This document shows positions 28,260 through 37,634 of a DNA stretch of 64,000 bases, piece by piece (position 1 is the first letter of the stretch; each line of letters opens with the position of its first letter). The stretch is from positions 690,529-754,528 of the forward strand of contig CAWAMR010000008.1 in the NCBI GenBank assembly GCA_963783095.1, given 5' to 3'. A program made the translations under genes and the position numbers. The notes below the pieces were generated by a model. The model saw only the letters and a program-made list of their open reading frames with translations, had not been told where the DNA came from and ran no database searches. The DNA is from CAWAMR01 sp963783095 (GTDB lineage Bacteria > Planctomycetota > Planctomycetia > Gemmatales > Gemmataceae).

Positions 28260-28968
28260 ATGATTATCGTGATCGCGAATTCCAAGGGTGGCGTCGGCAA
28301 GTCAACGATTGCGGTACACATGTGCGTCTGGCTTGCCGAGCAAGGCCATCGGGTTATTCTTGCCGATTGCGACATGCAGCATTCTTCTTCGCAGTGGCTC
28401 AATGAAATAGCGCCGGACATCCGGATCGAACGGCTCGACACCCCGGATGAAATCCTCGACAACATCCGGGCACTCAATCAACAAGCCGATTATGTCATTG
28501 CCGACGGACCAGGCAGCAATCCGGAAAACACTCGCTCACTTCTGTTACACGGGGAATTTGCTTTTGTTCCGTGCAAAGCGAGCATGCTGGAAGTCCGAGG
28601 CACTGGCGCAAACGACAAAACTTCTTCGTCAGGTTCAACAGGTCCGCAACGGACGACCCTTTGCCACCATCATTTTGTCGATGGTCGGCAAGCATTACCG
28701 CCTCACCAAGGATATGAAGGAGGCTGCCGAGGCACTTGACATGGGACTGGCTGACTCCGTTGTTAGCCAAAGGCAGGTTTACGCCGATGCGCCTGGACAG
28801 AAGGCCGTGGTATGGAAACTCGGCGCACGCGGCCGAAATGCCGGCAAAGAGATGAAAGAATTGTTCAAGGAGATCTTGCCGTTCGCCTGCAAAAGAATCG
28901 CGACCAAAAGCCGCACTGCCAAAACCACCACTTCAGACGTGACCATTCCCGAAATTCAATACGTTTAA
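28260..28968 (+). CDS. parA: ParA-type partition ATPase (frameshifted near 28605)
   Basis: The ATG at 28260 gives MIIVIANSKGGVGKSTIAVH, the deviant Walker A of ParA/MinD ATPases. DCDMQHSSS (A' motif) and YVIADGPGS (Walker B) follow. An extra A near 28605 moves the C-terminal half into another frame (LAQTTKLLRQVQQVRNGRPF, TIILSMVGKHYRL, GLADSVVSQRQVYADAP). Corrected, it is about 236 aa, close to plasmid ParA/ParF proteins. It should drive plasmid segregation together with the small protein encoded downstream and the palindrome-rich region upstream. Confidence 0.88.
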
Positions 28969-28988
28969 GCCTTTTGAAAGGAATAACT

Positions 28989-29324
28989 ATGGCCGAACGC
29001 CGCCCACTCACCGAAGGATTAAAACCCGAGCCCGAGCTTGACCCGGAGGCGGTCCGGGCATTCGTCTTTCAAAAGAAGATGCCGCCAGACAAAAAACCCC
29101 CGGCACCCAAGACCGTTTCGTCACCCTTGCCGGCGGGCAATCCCAACCCTGCCAATCAATCGGCGCGGGTTCCATTCGGTGCGCGTATCCGTGCCGACCT
29201 TTTCTATGCCTTGAAACGCGCCTCGTTTGACCGGCAATTGCAGGGAATCGAGCCCAACACGTTGCAGGACATCGTGGAGGAAGCCCTTACGCCGTGGTTG
29301 AAAAAGAACGGTTATCTGTCATAG
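28989..29324 (+). CDS. Small ParA-linked protein (ParB-like partner candidate), 111 aa
   Basis: ATG 28989 follows GAAAGGA, 20 bases after the parA stop. The N-terminus is Pro/Lys-rich and disordered; the C-terminal half (VPFGARIRADLFYALKRASF, NTLQDIVEEALTPWLKKNGY) looks like a ribbon-helix-helix fold. A small RHH centromere-binding protein behind ParA is the norm for ParF/ParG-type systems, so a ParG-like role is likely. The fold assignment is by eye only. Confidence 0.6.
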   Translation: MAERRPLTEGLKPEPELDPEAVRAFVFQKKMPPDKKPPAPKTVSSPLPAGNPNPANQSARVPFGARIRADLFYALKRASFDRQLQGIEPNTLQDIVEEALTPWLKKNGYLS

Positions 29325-29357
29325 TCGCCTTCTTACCATTGCAAAGGACGTGACTTT

Positions 29358-30342
29358 ATGACCGAATACCCCACGCAACTGACTCGCCACCAGGAAAAGT
29401 TGATCGACGCCTCAACCGCCATTCGTGGGGAACCACCATCACGCATCGATTTCCTGCATACGATTCAATGTCAGTTGGGACTGCCCTACAAAAACCCCGG
29501 CGACCAGGTGCGCGAATGGGATCGCAAGCAAGGCAATGCATCGCTGCGTATCGAAGCGGGTTCGGCAATGGATCCGCAAACCGGCAAATTCGTGCATCTG
29601 GGACTTCCCTATGGCGAAAAACCCAGGCTGGTCCTCATCCATCTGGCCAGTGAAGCCGTGCGCACTGGAAACCCCGTCGTCGATGTTGAGAATACGATGA
29701 CCTCTTTCGCCCGCTCACTGGGTCTGGAAACCAATGGCCGGCAGTTGAAGGGGTTGAAGGATCAACTCGCCCGCCTTGCCTCAGCGACCATTCGCATGGG
29801 CGTGGTAGAGGAGGGGAGGGCGGTACAGGTCAATACGCAGATCGTGGCCGCTTTCGACCTGTGGTTCCCGAAAAAGCCCGACCAGCGCGGTGCTGTGGCC
29901 CTCGACCGTTCGACTAAGCGAAGAGTATTTCCAGAGCCTGGGCAAACACGCCGTCCCGCTCGACCATCGCGCCGTCGCCGTCCTTTCTTCGTCCTCGATG
30001 GCGCTCGATGTCTATGCTTGGCTGGCCCAGCGGCTGCACCGCATCCCGCAAGGCAAACCCCAGAAAATCACCTGGGTCGCAATGTATGAGCAGTTCGGAC
30101 AAGGGTTTGGCCGCATCCGGGATTTTCGGCGGAACTTTCTGCAAACGCTCCATCAGGTTCAAGCCGCATATCCGCACGCCAGGTTTACGTCCGACGAGGG
30201 CGGCTTGACGCTATCTCACAGTCCGCCGCCCGTGCCGCCACGGTTCTTTGGTTCGCTTTCCAGCAAGAAGGCCAGCGTGACACCGGCGAGCCACGGTAAC
30301 TTCAGTCGCGCCCCCATCACTGGCCAAGTCCACGGTAGGTGA
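29358..30342 (+). CDS. RepA-type plasmid replication initiator (frameshifted near 29891)
   Basis: The N-terminal frame has GLPYGEKPRLVLIHLASEAV and LKGLKDQLARLASATIRMGV, matching the plasmid RepA (RPA, PF04796-like) family as I recall it. An extra G near 29891 shifts the frame; the second frame continues LWPSTVRLSEEYFQSLGKHA, LDVYAWLAQRLHRIPQGKPQ and GFGRIRDFRRNFLQTL. The combined protein of about 328 aa has the usual winged-helix initiator layout. Iterons overlap its 3' end and continue downstream, which is strong contextual support. It should bind them to start plasmid replication. Confidence 0.82.
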
Positions 30343-30704
30343 GGCTCAGAACAATTCATTGGCTGATAGCAGCAACGAACTAAGTGTCTGAATTGTCTCG
30401 ATGCCACCACGGTCAATAAGTCGCGCACCGGAGTAGGGGAGGGGAGCCACGGTAACTTAGTCGCGCCTAGTTCGTGCTTAGAAACGGCAGATCAGGAGGT
30501 TTGGAACGCGCAGGCATGTCCTAAGCGGAATAATAAGTCACTGGTCGGTCGTGCCTGAGCCACGGTAACTTAGTCGCGCCCTGGGTTGGGGATAAGGGAG
30601 GGGAGGGGCCAGTTATCCACGGCAACTTAGTCGCTCTCCGGCACGGTAACTTGGTCGCGGGGGTCACGGCGTTCCGCGGGTTACAGGACGGTAACTTGGT
30701 CGCA
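30291..30704. repeat. Iteron cluster, probable vegetative replication origin
   Basis: At least seven direct repeats with core ACGGTAACTTRGTCGC occur at 30291-30312 (one extra C), 30406-30427 (degenerate), 30447-30467, 30560-30580, 30617-30634, 30642-30659 and 30687-30704. The best copies read CCACGGTAACTTAGTCGCGCC. They follow the rep gene, and an AT-rich stretch (TATATAAGAACCTATAT) follows the last copy near 30710. This is the layout of an iteron-controlled plasmid origin. Confidence 0.85.
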
Positions 30705-31048
30705 CAAACCTATATAAGAACCTATATCTTACTTCCTGTAGTTGGGACGGTGTTTCTGTGGACAAGTAGAGGAAGGAAAGTGGCATCCAGGAAAGGGGTG
30801 GGGGCATACGTTATATTCGGCTTGGGGAAGACAGGAGAGTGCGGAGGAGGTGAGGCCGCTACCCCTCCACCCTAAAACCAAAAACCTCTCCACATGCCAC
30901 ATAATTGGCTTTCCTTGGAATGCTCATTTGGGGTCTGATTTTTCACTTTCGCCGACTTTGTTGCTTCGTGATTGATCGTACTAACTAAACGAATCACCAT
31001 GATCCGATTGAGTGATTTTCGAATCCAGAAAAGTTTTATGAGACATTC
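30705..31048. other. Gene-free region after the iterons
   Basis: It starts with an AT-rich segment that could be the origin's melting region. The rest shows no ORF with protein-like composition. The promoter of the DprA-like fragment gene should lie near its end. Confidence 0.4.
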
Positions 31049-31438
31049 ATGCGTAAATTGGTAAAGGCACTTTTGTGTCCCGCTCGGAACATCGAAGAGA
31101 TGGGATTGCCTTCTACTCTAAAAGCCCCCGTACTCGCAAGTCGCCTTCTGGTACTCTCGCCCTTCAAGCAGACGACCCGCCGAACGACAGCGAAGCTGGC
31201 CGATGAATGCAACGGTTTCGTCGTGGCCTTGGCAAACGAAGTGTTCGTCGCTTTCAAGAGCGAAGGCTACAAAACCGAACAGCTATGCCGCGACCTAATC
31301 TCAGCGGGAAGGCCGGTCTTAACCTTTGATGCCCCCTCTAACGGTCGGCTGATTGCAATGGGCAGCACTCCCGTTACGATGGCCGCACTGGCGGTGCGCT
31401 GGATCGAGAAGGGCAGGATGCAGCAAAGGCAAAGTTAG
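31049..31438 (+). CDS. DprA-like (SLOG/Rossmann) protein, apparently lacking its N-terminal half
   Basis: The 129-aa product matches the C-terminal half of DprA-like Rossmann proteins that I recall beside AbiEii-type genes. It has ALLCPARNIEEMGLPS, RLLVLSPF, ADECNGFVVALANEVFVAFK, KTEQLCRDLISAGRPVLTFD and a final LIAMGSTPV. The nucleotide-binding N-terminal strands (the GSR/GGAxGID region) are missing, and the DNA upstream is origin sequence without such coding. The gene therefore looks truncated at the boundary between plasmid backbone and defence island. It lies 125 bases before an AbiEii-type gene on the same strand. Full-length relatives may sense nucleotides or bind DNA; this copy may be inactive. 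Confidence 0.6.
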   Translation: MRKLVKALLCPARNIEEMGLPSTLKAPVLASRLLVLSPFKQTTRRTTAKLADECNGFVVALANEVFVAFKSEGYKTEQLCRDLISAGRPVLTFDAPSNGRLIAMGSTPVTMAALAVRWIEKGRMQQRQS

Positions 31439-31563
31439 CTGAGTCGCGATTGTTTAGCCCCAAAGATTCTTTGGCCAAAGTGACGTTTATAGCCGAACCT
31501 TGATCATTTTACGAGCGTCTATCCCTTACCCTAGCGCTGCCTCGACAGGACAGGATTGGAACC

Positions 31564-32934
31564 ATGATTGATCGGCACGAAATTGACGAAAAAAGTGTTG
31601 AACTTGGCGTCCATTCGTCGGACGTGCAAAGAGACTATGTATTCGGATGGCTCCTTGCTGGAATTTACTCGCAAAGCGAGTTGGGAAGGCAGTTGGTATT
31701 GAAGGGTGGAAACTGTCTTCGCAAGGCGTATTTTCCGTTTGGGCGATTTTCGGGCGATCTCGACTTCTCGGCAAGTCATCAAGTCGAACCCGACCAACTT
31801 GCAGTGGAACTAAACCGTATTTGCGAGTTTGTTCGAGACCGCGCCGCCGTAGCGTTTGACACAAAGCGCACAGTTGCACGGCCAAAAAAAGGAGCAGACG
31901 AGAATATTCAGGTTGTCGAAGCCCGTGTCTATTTCCGCGATTTCTATGGCAAAGAAAGTTCCATGATAATTAGCGTCCGTTTCGACGTGATGGAAATGGA
32001 CCGGCTTTTTCTTCCAGTGCAAACCCGTCGCTTGATTCATGCATATTCTGATTTCGAGGCATGTCAGGCCGATATCCGGTGCGTCAAACTTGAGGAGCAA
32101 CTGGCGTCGAAAATGAAATGCCTCTTGCAGCGACGGCATGTCGCCGACTTATTCGATCTGGTCTTTTCGACCATCATCCAACCAGAATTTGAAGTTAACC
32201 GCCGCGAGGTCATCACTACCTTCTTGAAAAAAACCATTTTTGGCCGGGATCCGGGCGTGGCCAAAGGACTACTACTCGATCTCCCCCTCGCTGTCTTCCA
32301 GGGACTTTGGGACAAATACATTGTTTGCCCACTCAAAAGCAGAATTGAATTCAGTGCCTTGAATGTGGTCTTTCCCCGATTTATCGGTGATCTGTTTGGT
32401 GACATTCCAGTCAGCCATCAACCCACCGAATTCTTTCCTGCGGCGCTACGCAACCCGATCATGGAGGCCGGACACACCCTCACTCTTCTGGACGTAACAT
32501 ACAACGGCGTGAATCGCCGCGTCGAGCCATACTCCTTGACCTACAAGGTTCGCAAGGACGGGGTAGGACGCGAATATTTTTATGTGTACGATCTCACAGG
32601 TGGTTCCTCCGGCCCAGGTATCAAAGCGCTCGTCGCTAGCGGAATGCAACACATCGCCAACACCGAAGAGCCGTTCGAGCCGCGTTTCCCAGTTGAAGTA
32701 ACTAAGGCTGGTGAGCTTTCGGAGTCCCTCTATTTTGCGGGTCGTCGAGGGCCACGATCCGGCATTGTGCGTGCAAGACGCAGTCATCGGCGGTCACCGA
32801 AACAATATCGATATGTCGTTCAATGCACGATTTGCGGCAAGCGGTTTGGTCGGGTCAAATACAATGTACGCCTGAGACCCCACAAAGATAAGTATGGGAA
32901 CCGTTGTGTAGGGCGATTCGGCCACATCGTCTGA
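31564..32934 (+). CDS. AbiEii/AbiGii-type nucleotidyltransferase with WYL-like and zinc-ribbon-like C-terminal regions
   Basis: Of the 456 residues, 1-250 form an AbiEii-type nucleotidyltransferase: GRQLVLKGGNCLRKAYFPFG and RFSGDLDFSASHQV carry the signature LKGG and the paired catalytic aspartates, and KLEEQLASKMKCLLQRRHVA follows as in MenT/AbiEii toxins. Residues about 300-385 (VTYNGVNRRVEPYSLTYKVR) look like a WYL-type sensor fold. The last 45 residues have CTICGKRF, HKDKYGNRC and a terminal GRFGH, a possible zinc ribbon. AbiEii enzymes block growth by nucleotidylating RNA, usually with an AbiEi antitoxin; none is adjacent here. Toxin function in phage defence is a family inference; the C-terminal assignments are tentative. 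Confidence 0.75.
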   Translation: MIDRHEIDEKSVELGVHSSDVQRDYVFGWLLAGIYSQSELGRQLVLKGGNCLRKAYFPFGRFSGDLDFSASHQVEPDQLAVELNRICEFVRDRAAVAFDTKRTVARPKKGADENIQVVEARVYFRDFYGKESSMIISVRFDVMEMDRLFLPVQTRRLIHAYSDFEACQADIRCVKLEEQLASKMKCLLQRRHVADLFDLVFSTIIQPEFEVNRREVITTFLKKTIFGRDPGVAKGLLLDLPLAVFQGLWDKYIVCPLKSRIEFSALNVVFPRFIGDLFGDIPVSHQPTEFFPAALRNPIMEAGHTLTLLDVTYNGVNRRVEPYSLTYKVRKDGVGREYFYVYDLTGGSSGPGIKALVASGMQHIANTEEPFEPRFPVEVTKAGELSESLYFAGRRGPRSGIVRARRSHRRSPKQYRYVVQCTICGKRFGRVKYNVRLRPHKDKYGNRCVGRFGHIV

Positions 32935-33054
32935 TACGAGCACTGAACATGAATTCATTCTTGACCAAACCTAGCTGCGGCTAGGCGAGATGCTTTGCTA
33001 TTCGCGAAAGAGTTGCCTCAGCATCTGCGATAATTGCACTCCGGAACCTGAAAC

Positions 33055-35388
33055 CTATTCCTCAATGAAGCCTCCTTGCACTGCATCCGAAAGCACGGAA
33101 GTTGGTGTTGCACTGGCCGAAAGTGCGAAAATAATCTGATACCGTGCCCGGGTGATGGCCAAGTAAAGTTCTCTGAGCAACTGTTGCTCAACTGCCGCAG
33201 CAAGCGCATCATTGTCAACAACTCTTGGCGGTGCAACTCCGTTCTCGGCCCCAACGACTATGACTGCGTCGAACTCTTGTCCGCCGATGTGCGCTGGCCT
33301 ACTCAATACTACAACGCCCTCTGTTGACGCGAGCCGCTGACCACGATGCTCAATAACCTGCAACGGGAGTTTAGTCTGACGAAGCGCCGTCAGGATCGCG
33401 ACCCAATATTGCTCTGCCATACAAATCACCGCTACGCGCTGCATGTTCACGCTCCTTAGCGAGCCTATTTGCTTTTGAATGAACCTTCCCATATCCTGCT
33501 TGGAATCGGATTGTTTCTCGATCCTCGGCTTACGACAGCGCGTCGCGTCAACTTCCTCCGACGAAGCTGCAGTTTTGGTGAAATCCGGGAAATCTGGACC
33601 GAACAGGTCCGTGCTTCTTTGAATCACGAAGAATGCGAGCCGAACAATATCCTTGGACGACCGATGAATTGAAGACAAGCTTTCGTTCAACACGTTTTCG
33701 ATGCCAAGCGATGCCAGCCCAGAGGATACGTGGTCATATATATCCTGTGCTTCATCAAGTGCAAAAACGACTGGCACGAAAGGAACCGTGGTTTTTCCCA
33801 GCAGCGGAAAAATTCGCCGCTCATTTTCGTTAAATAGCTGCATCTCATCGATGAATACATTATCGTATCCAAGTTCTCTTCTCTTCATTTCCCAGACTGG
33901 TGTTCTGAGCTTTCCGAGAAGTGATAATGCAACATCGTCGGAATCGAGCACTCGGTATTCGTCAAACATCCGTTTATGATACCGGTTGAATGTTTCGTAA
34001 ACCAACTCTCGTTCTGACTGTCCCAAAACTCCGTGAAGTCGGCTAAGGGGTCGTTCGGATTGCACATATCGCTTCTCATCTCTCATGAGTCCGTGCCCCT
34101 TGATAGCCAACGAAATCTCCGACATCAGCAACCGCACGAGCACGTTCATCAGAACTGGAGTTTGCAAGACTTCCTTAAACAGCCGCGACTCGGCCACTTG
34201 CTTCGCTCGATCTTCAATCACGGACACTAAGGCTTCCTTTAGCACTTCAAGTTGAAACGCTTTAGCTTCGTGGGCGTCCGAATCAATAATCTGCGAGTTT
34301 TCAAGCGAGAGTTGGCTCTGACCGTATTCTGATAGTGTTAATATGTCCACTTTATTAGAGTTGCTATCATCGAATGCTTCCGAGTTTCCCTTAAGGATCT
34401 CAAACCTTGTCCGTACAGTCGCTGCCATTTTTGAATTATGCGCCAGATAAAGGACCCTAATCGCCCTTTGCGCTTTAGCAGCTTCAAAGACGCACCGCAA
34501 AGTAAGCAGTTGCATTAGCAGAGTTTTTCCAGAACCACCGGGGCCGATAATCCTTATCGGGTGCTTATGAATCGCGTCTGAAGTCAGAAGACCACGTTGG
34601 ATTGGTGAGAGCGGCGAATTGACAGCCATCCATTGATTGAACGTCCATGCAGACGTCAAATTGGCGGATCGTGCAGAAATACTGGTGGAGGTGGGAACGC
34701 TAACATGCCCGTACTCTGATGGAGGCTTAGCTTCGCCAAAGTAACCCCGAAGAATCTCTCGCAAAGGCACGAGTTCACTTGTTGGAAGAATCTCCTTTTG
34801 CCGAGCAGGATCGTACAGCTTCCGAGCGGTTGAAAGCAACTCATCCAGTGATGAAGAGAGTTGCTTGATTTCGTTCGCGAGCCTTGGGAGATCCTTGTCT
34901 GGACCTGAAACGATGATTGACCGTAAAGACACACCCCTGACTCTCGCTTCCCTTTCTACATAGCCGATACTTGCTTGTCGGGCCTCATTTCCTCGACCTG
35001 ACAAACAGGTATGAGCACCATTGGGATGCGAACGATGAATATATGCACCGTCGATAAGAAGTCCTTGCAAACGATTACTCACAACATACAAGCTACGCTC
35101 GAAAACCTCACGCAAAATAGATGACATGCTGCCAATCGCATCCAGATCGATAAACCCCCAGCTGTCGTCTCCGGAGCCAGAAGAGTAGTCCACATTCCAA
35201 ACAGCAATTACCTCGCCATCCGCAGCAGCGGATAGACGAACTGCGCCTTCTACGAATTCTTTACTCGACAGACTTTCTCTCGCCTCCGAATCAAACGCGA
35301 GACGACAGATCTCGTCTACAACAGCGACACGCGTCAAAAGCCAAGTAGCGGTCGGCTCAGTAATTGCGAGGTAGTTCATGTGATTCAC
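33055..35388 (-). CDS. Superfamily-1 (UvrD/Rep-like) helicase or ATPase with a long unknown N-terminus
   Basis: The 777-aa product has Walker A IIGPGGSGKTLLMQL near residue 280, Walker B DNVFIDEMQLF, a second acidic motif VFALDEAQDIYD, an arginine-rich SLSSIHRSSKDIVRLAF and a C-terminal ELYLAITRARYQIIFAL (motif VI). These are UvrD-type elements, though spacing is unusual. The first 250 residues resemble no domain known to me and include many acidic residues. It overlaps the preceding gene on the same strand by 32 bases (or 23 if the second ATG at 35379 is used), so the two are translationally coupled. Position and coupling suggest a two-gene defence system. Confidence 0.75.
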   Translation of the reverse strand: MNHMNYLAITEPTATWLLTRVAVVDEICRLAFDSEARESLSSKEFVEGAVRLSAAADGEVIAVWNVDYSSGSGDDSWGFIDLDAIGSMSSILREVFERSLYVVSNRLQGLLIDGAYIHRSHPNGAHTCLSGRGNEARQASIGYVEREARVRGVSLRSIIVSGPDKDLPRLANEIKQLSSSLDELLSTARKLYDPARQKEILPTSELVPLREILRGYFGEAKPPSEYGHVSVPTSTSISARSANLTSAWTFNQWMAVNSPLSPIQRGLLTSDAIHKHPIRIIGPGGSGKTLLMQLLTLRCVFEAAKAQRAIRVLYLAHNSKMAATVRTRFEILKGNSEAFDDSNSNKVDILTLSEYGQSQLSLENSQIIDSDAHEAKAFQLEVLKEALVSVIEDRAKQVAESRLFKEVLQTPVLMNVLVRLLMSEISLAIKGHGLMRDEKRYVQSERPLSRLHGVLGQSERELVYETFNRYHKRMFDEYRVLDSDDVALSLLGKLRTPVWEMKRRELGYDNVFIDEMQLFNENERRIFPLLGKTTVPFVPVVFALDEAQDIYDHVSSGLASLGIENVLNESLSSIHRSSKDIVRLAFFVIQRSTDLFGPDFPDFTKTAASSEEVDATRCRKPRIEKQSDSKQDMGRFIQKQIGSLRSVNMQRVAVICMAEQYWVAILTALRQTKLPLQVIEHRGQRLASTEGVVVLSRPAHIGGQEFDAVIVVGAENGVAPPRVVDNDALAAAVEQQLLRELYLAITRARYQIIFALSASATPTSVLSDAVQGGFIEE

Positions 35389-36271
35389 CGCTTAAGTGAT
35401 TGACGTAGTCATCAACTGTACCCGGAGAGAAGTCCGGCGATCCTATTCTACCATAGAGCGAGATGAACCTGGATAGCAAATCAGACATGAATCTTGAACG
35501 CACTCTGAGCATTTTCATGGGGCGATAAGCCGAAAAGGCCGCTGAACAGGGGTAAACACATGCGACAGCGGACATGACCGATTGCCAGTCCCGGTCAGGC
35601 GTGACAAGGCTTAGGTCCAAAAACTCGAGTGGGACGGTCAATGGATAACGAAAGAGTGCCACACTATGGCGGTTTAGAGCCGACCACTTAGTTGGCTGCT
35701 GATCACATGGCAAAAAGTGAATGTCAGACCTGAGGCTGTTCCTCACAACCCGTGCACAAAGGCTAGAAAACTCCTTTTCTCCATAAAGAGATTTAACGCT
35801 CTCTTTTCGGTTCGCGAGGCTGACTCCAGCAAGAATCGAGCGAAGAATCGCTAGTCCACATTCAGCTCGTGCCTTTGCAACCGCTTCCTTTTGCCCACCA
35901 GGCCGGGCCGCTATCGTTTCATTGAGGAGTTGGCACATTGAATCAATAGAACCGATATTGACACGGTCATTGCTATTCGCTTGAAGTCGCAGAGTCACGC
36001 CGGCGGCAATGAGTTGTCCCTCCGTGGCACGAAGTATGTCAGGTAAATGGTCTCTTGCAGTGAGAAAATCATTCACGGCTACAATAGGGACAAAAGTAAC
36101 CGCCTCCACCTTCCTATTCGCTAGGTCACATGCTGGCGTAATAACGAGGGCCGGAGTTCTTGTGAAAGGAAGGATCCCGAATGTCGGAAAATGCGTCCAT
36201 ACATCTCCCGGCGTATGGTCGTTTGATGGAAAATAATCGAAATACTCACTTGCTCCGATAGGCGAGTTCAT
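35357..36271 (-). CDS. Unknown protein coupled to the helicase (ITPACDL motif family)
   Basis: The 304-aa product carries TPALVITPACDLANRKVEAV near residue 40. I associate this S/T-x-x-CDL...Kve pattern with uncharacterised proteins in defence islands. It is mixed alpha/beta with cysteines at several places and no signal peptide or membrane helix. It is the first gene of the pair with the superfamily-1 helicase, overlapping it. AAAGAG lies before the ATG. Possible roles are trigger recognition or nuclease activity; I see no classical nuclease motif. Confidence 0.65.
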   Translation of the reverse strand: MNSPIGASEYFDYFPSNDHTPGDVWTHFPTFGILPFTRTPALVITPACDLANRKVEAVTFVPIVAVNDFLTARDHLPDILRATEGQLIAAGVTLRLQANSNDRVNIGSIDSMCQLLNETIAARPGGQKEAVAKARAECGLAILRSILAGVSLANRKESVKSLYGEKEFSSLCARVVRNSLRSDIHFLPCDQQPTKWSALNRHSVALFRYPLTVPLEFLDLSLVTPDRDWQSVMSAVACVYPCSAAFSAYRPMKMLRVRSRFMSDLLSRFISLYGRIGSPDFSPGTVDDYVNHLSGESHELPRNY

Positions 36272-36650
36272 TCTCTTTATCCTCAGTTAGCCGAGTACGT
36301 TGCTACAATAAGCCTGTGCAATCCTCGGCAGTTTGTACCTCGATTGTCAGTGGTGCGATCGGCCACGCCAGAGTTGCCGCGCCAGCGACAATTGTCCGCA
36401 ATGCCGCCCGATTTGCGCGTCGGGGCGGTGTACTCTGCTGATTCGAGATGGCTGGTCTAGGGATCACAAAATCCAGGTTGCATGGCCATTTGACCACTAC
36501 TTTTTGCTTCGCATCTTCGATCACCAGTTCGCTATTCTATTTTCGCCGCAATACCCAGACAACTCGATCAGCTCGCATGACTGAAAGAAGGGGGTTCAAT
36601 GCTCTCGCCGACTGCGCCTCCCCCCTGTTGCCCCTCTAGCTCCGACGACA
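36272..36650. other. Intergenic region, one doubtful short ORF
   Basis: A plus-strand frame from 36333 to 36584 has somewhat protein-like text (CPQCRPICASGRC, HYFLLRIFDHQFAILFSP) and could be a remnant of a gene. I see no ribosome-binding site and no other features. It lies between two leftward genes. Confidence 0.3.
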
Positions 36651-37634
36651 TCAGCTCTTTGATCTTTTGGTGTAATGCTTGTCGAATTCTTGCAAGATGT
36701 TTGGATTGTAAAATGACTGCTTGGGACTTCGGGCGTTCCCAGGGTTAAGTAGCCGGACGATCACGTACTTTTTAATTTGCTCCAACGGTTTCTTGATACC
36801 GTAGAACCTCGCGTTCGTAGTGAAATTCAAGTACCTTCGCCTCATCGTGTCGCACAATTCCTTGTACGTCCACGGATAGTTCTTAAGCATATCTTCCTCG
36901 ACAACAGCAACGCGGGGTGCCTTGGGATCGTCGGTATACTGGAACTCAACAGCCGAGGCATCTTTGGCACGCACGAGTTTCGTTTCCAGGCGCAGTGCTA
37001 CGGCTTGCCGGCACGGTTCGGTATGCTCGTCCCCTTCCTTTTCGAGGCCGTCGAGGTACTCAATGAGGCGCTTCACCTGTTCAGGGTACTTGGCCAGAGA
37101 TGCGGGCTTTGCTGCCTCAAAGCCGTGGTAAAACGAGATCGGCATGAGGAAGAAGTTATAGTTTGACAGGTCGAGTTGGAACCATTCGATGATCAGTTGC
37201 AAGAAATTGCGCAGCGATGCAGTGCCGACCTCCAGAACCCGCTTGCCAAGGTACAAATCCTTGTTGATGAAGTGCGCGGCATTGTCCCGGATCTCAATCA
37301 CGGCGAGGATGTTGTCGTGGCAGGCCTTCTCGAAACCCGAGTGCTTGTCTTCCAGCAGCTTTGCCGCCAGGTAGACGACGCCAAGCGTAATGGGATTGCC
37401 CGACCGGTTCGTCTTTGGCACCTTGCTTCCGGCCCCATCGGTCAATTCATATAGGCTTTCAATGGCTTCCTTGTGGTCAGCTAGCCACTTTGCCTTGAGT
37501 AACAGTTCCCAGCCGTTCAGCATCAGCAATGAGAACGCTTCTTCGCGGTAAGAGAAATTTGGCTTGTTGTAGATCTCAATCGCGGCTACAGTTGCCAGCA
37601 CTGCTTTGGCAGCAAGTTCTGCGCTTAGTGACAT
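36651..37634 (-). CDS. DUF3644 (HEPN-like) protein
   Basis: I choose ATG 37634 (MSLSAELAAKAVLATVAA), discarding 29 upstream codons. YREEAFSLLMLNGWELLLKA is the DUF3644 signature. The segment VIEIRDNAAHFINKDLYLG contains Arg-x4-His (RDNAAH), the catalytic pattern of HEPN ribonucleases. The rest is helical and charged. DUF3644 proteins are common in defence islands. It is divergent from another protein with a related helix and a similar R-x-H element, 272 bases away. RNase activity is inferred from the motif. Confidence 0.75.
   Translation of the reverse strand: MSLSAELAAKAVLATVAAIEIYNKPNFSYREEAFSLLMLNGWELLLKAKWLADHKEAIESLYELTDGAGSKVPKTNRSGNPITLGVVYLAAKLLEDKHSGFEKACHDNILAVIEIRDNAAHFINKDLYLGKRVLEVGTASLRNFLQLIIEWFQLDLSNYNFFLMPISFYHGFEAAKPASLAKYPEQVKRLIEYLDGLEKEGDEHTEPCRQAVALRLETKLVRAKDASAVEFQYTDDPKAPRVAVVEEDMLKNYPWTYKELCDTMRRRYLNFTTNARFYGIKKPLEQIKKYVIVRLLNPGNARSPKQSFYNPNILQEFDKHYTKRSKS

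Noticed and set aside
30291..30704. CRISPR array
   Set aside because: Repeats are short, unevenly spaced, degenerate and follow a rep gene; no cas gene is present. Iterons explain them better.
30651..30975. Short ORFs within and after the iteron cluster
   Set aside because: They read through repeats and poly-purine tracts, with no coding pattern.
33055..36271. Gabija system
   Set aside because: The helicase resembles GajB, but the partner lacks ABC-ATPase and TOPRIM motifs required for GajA.
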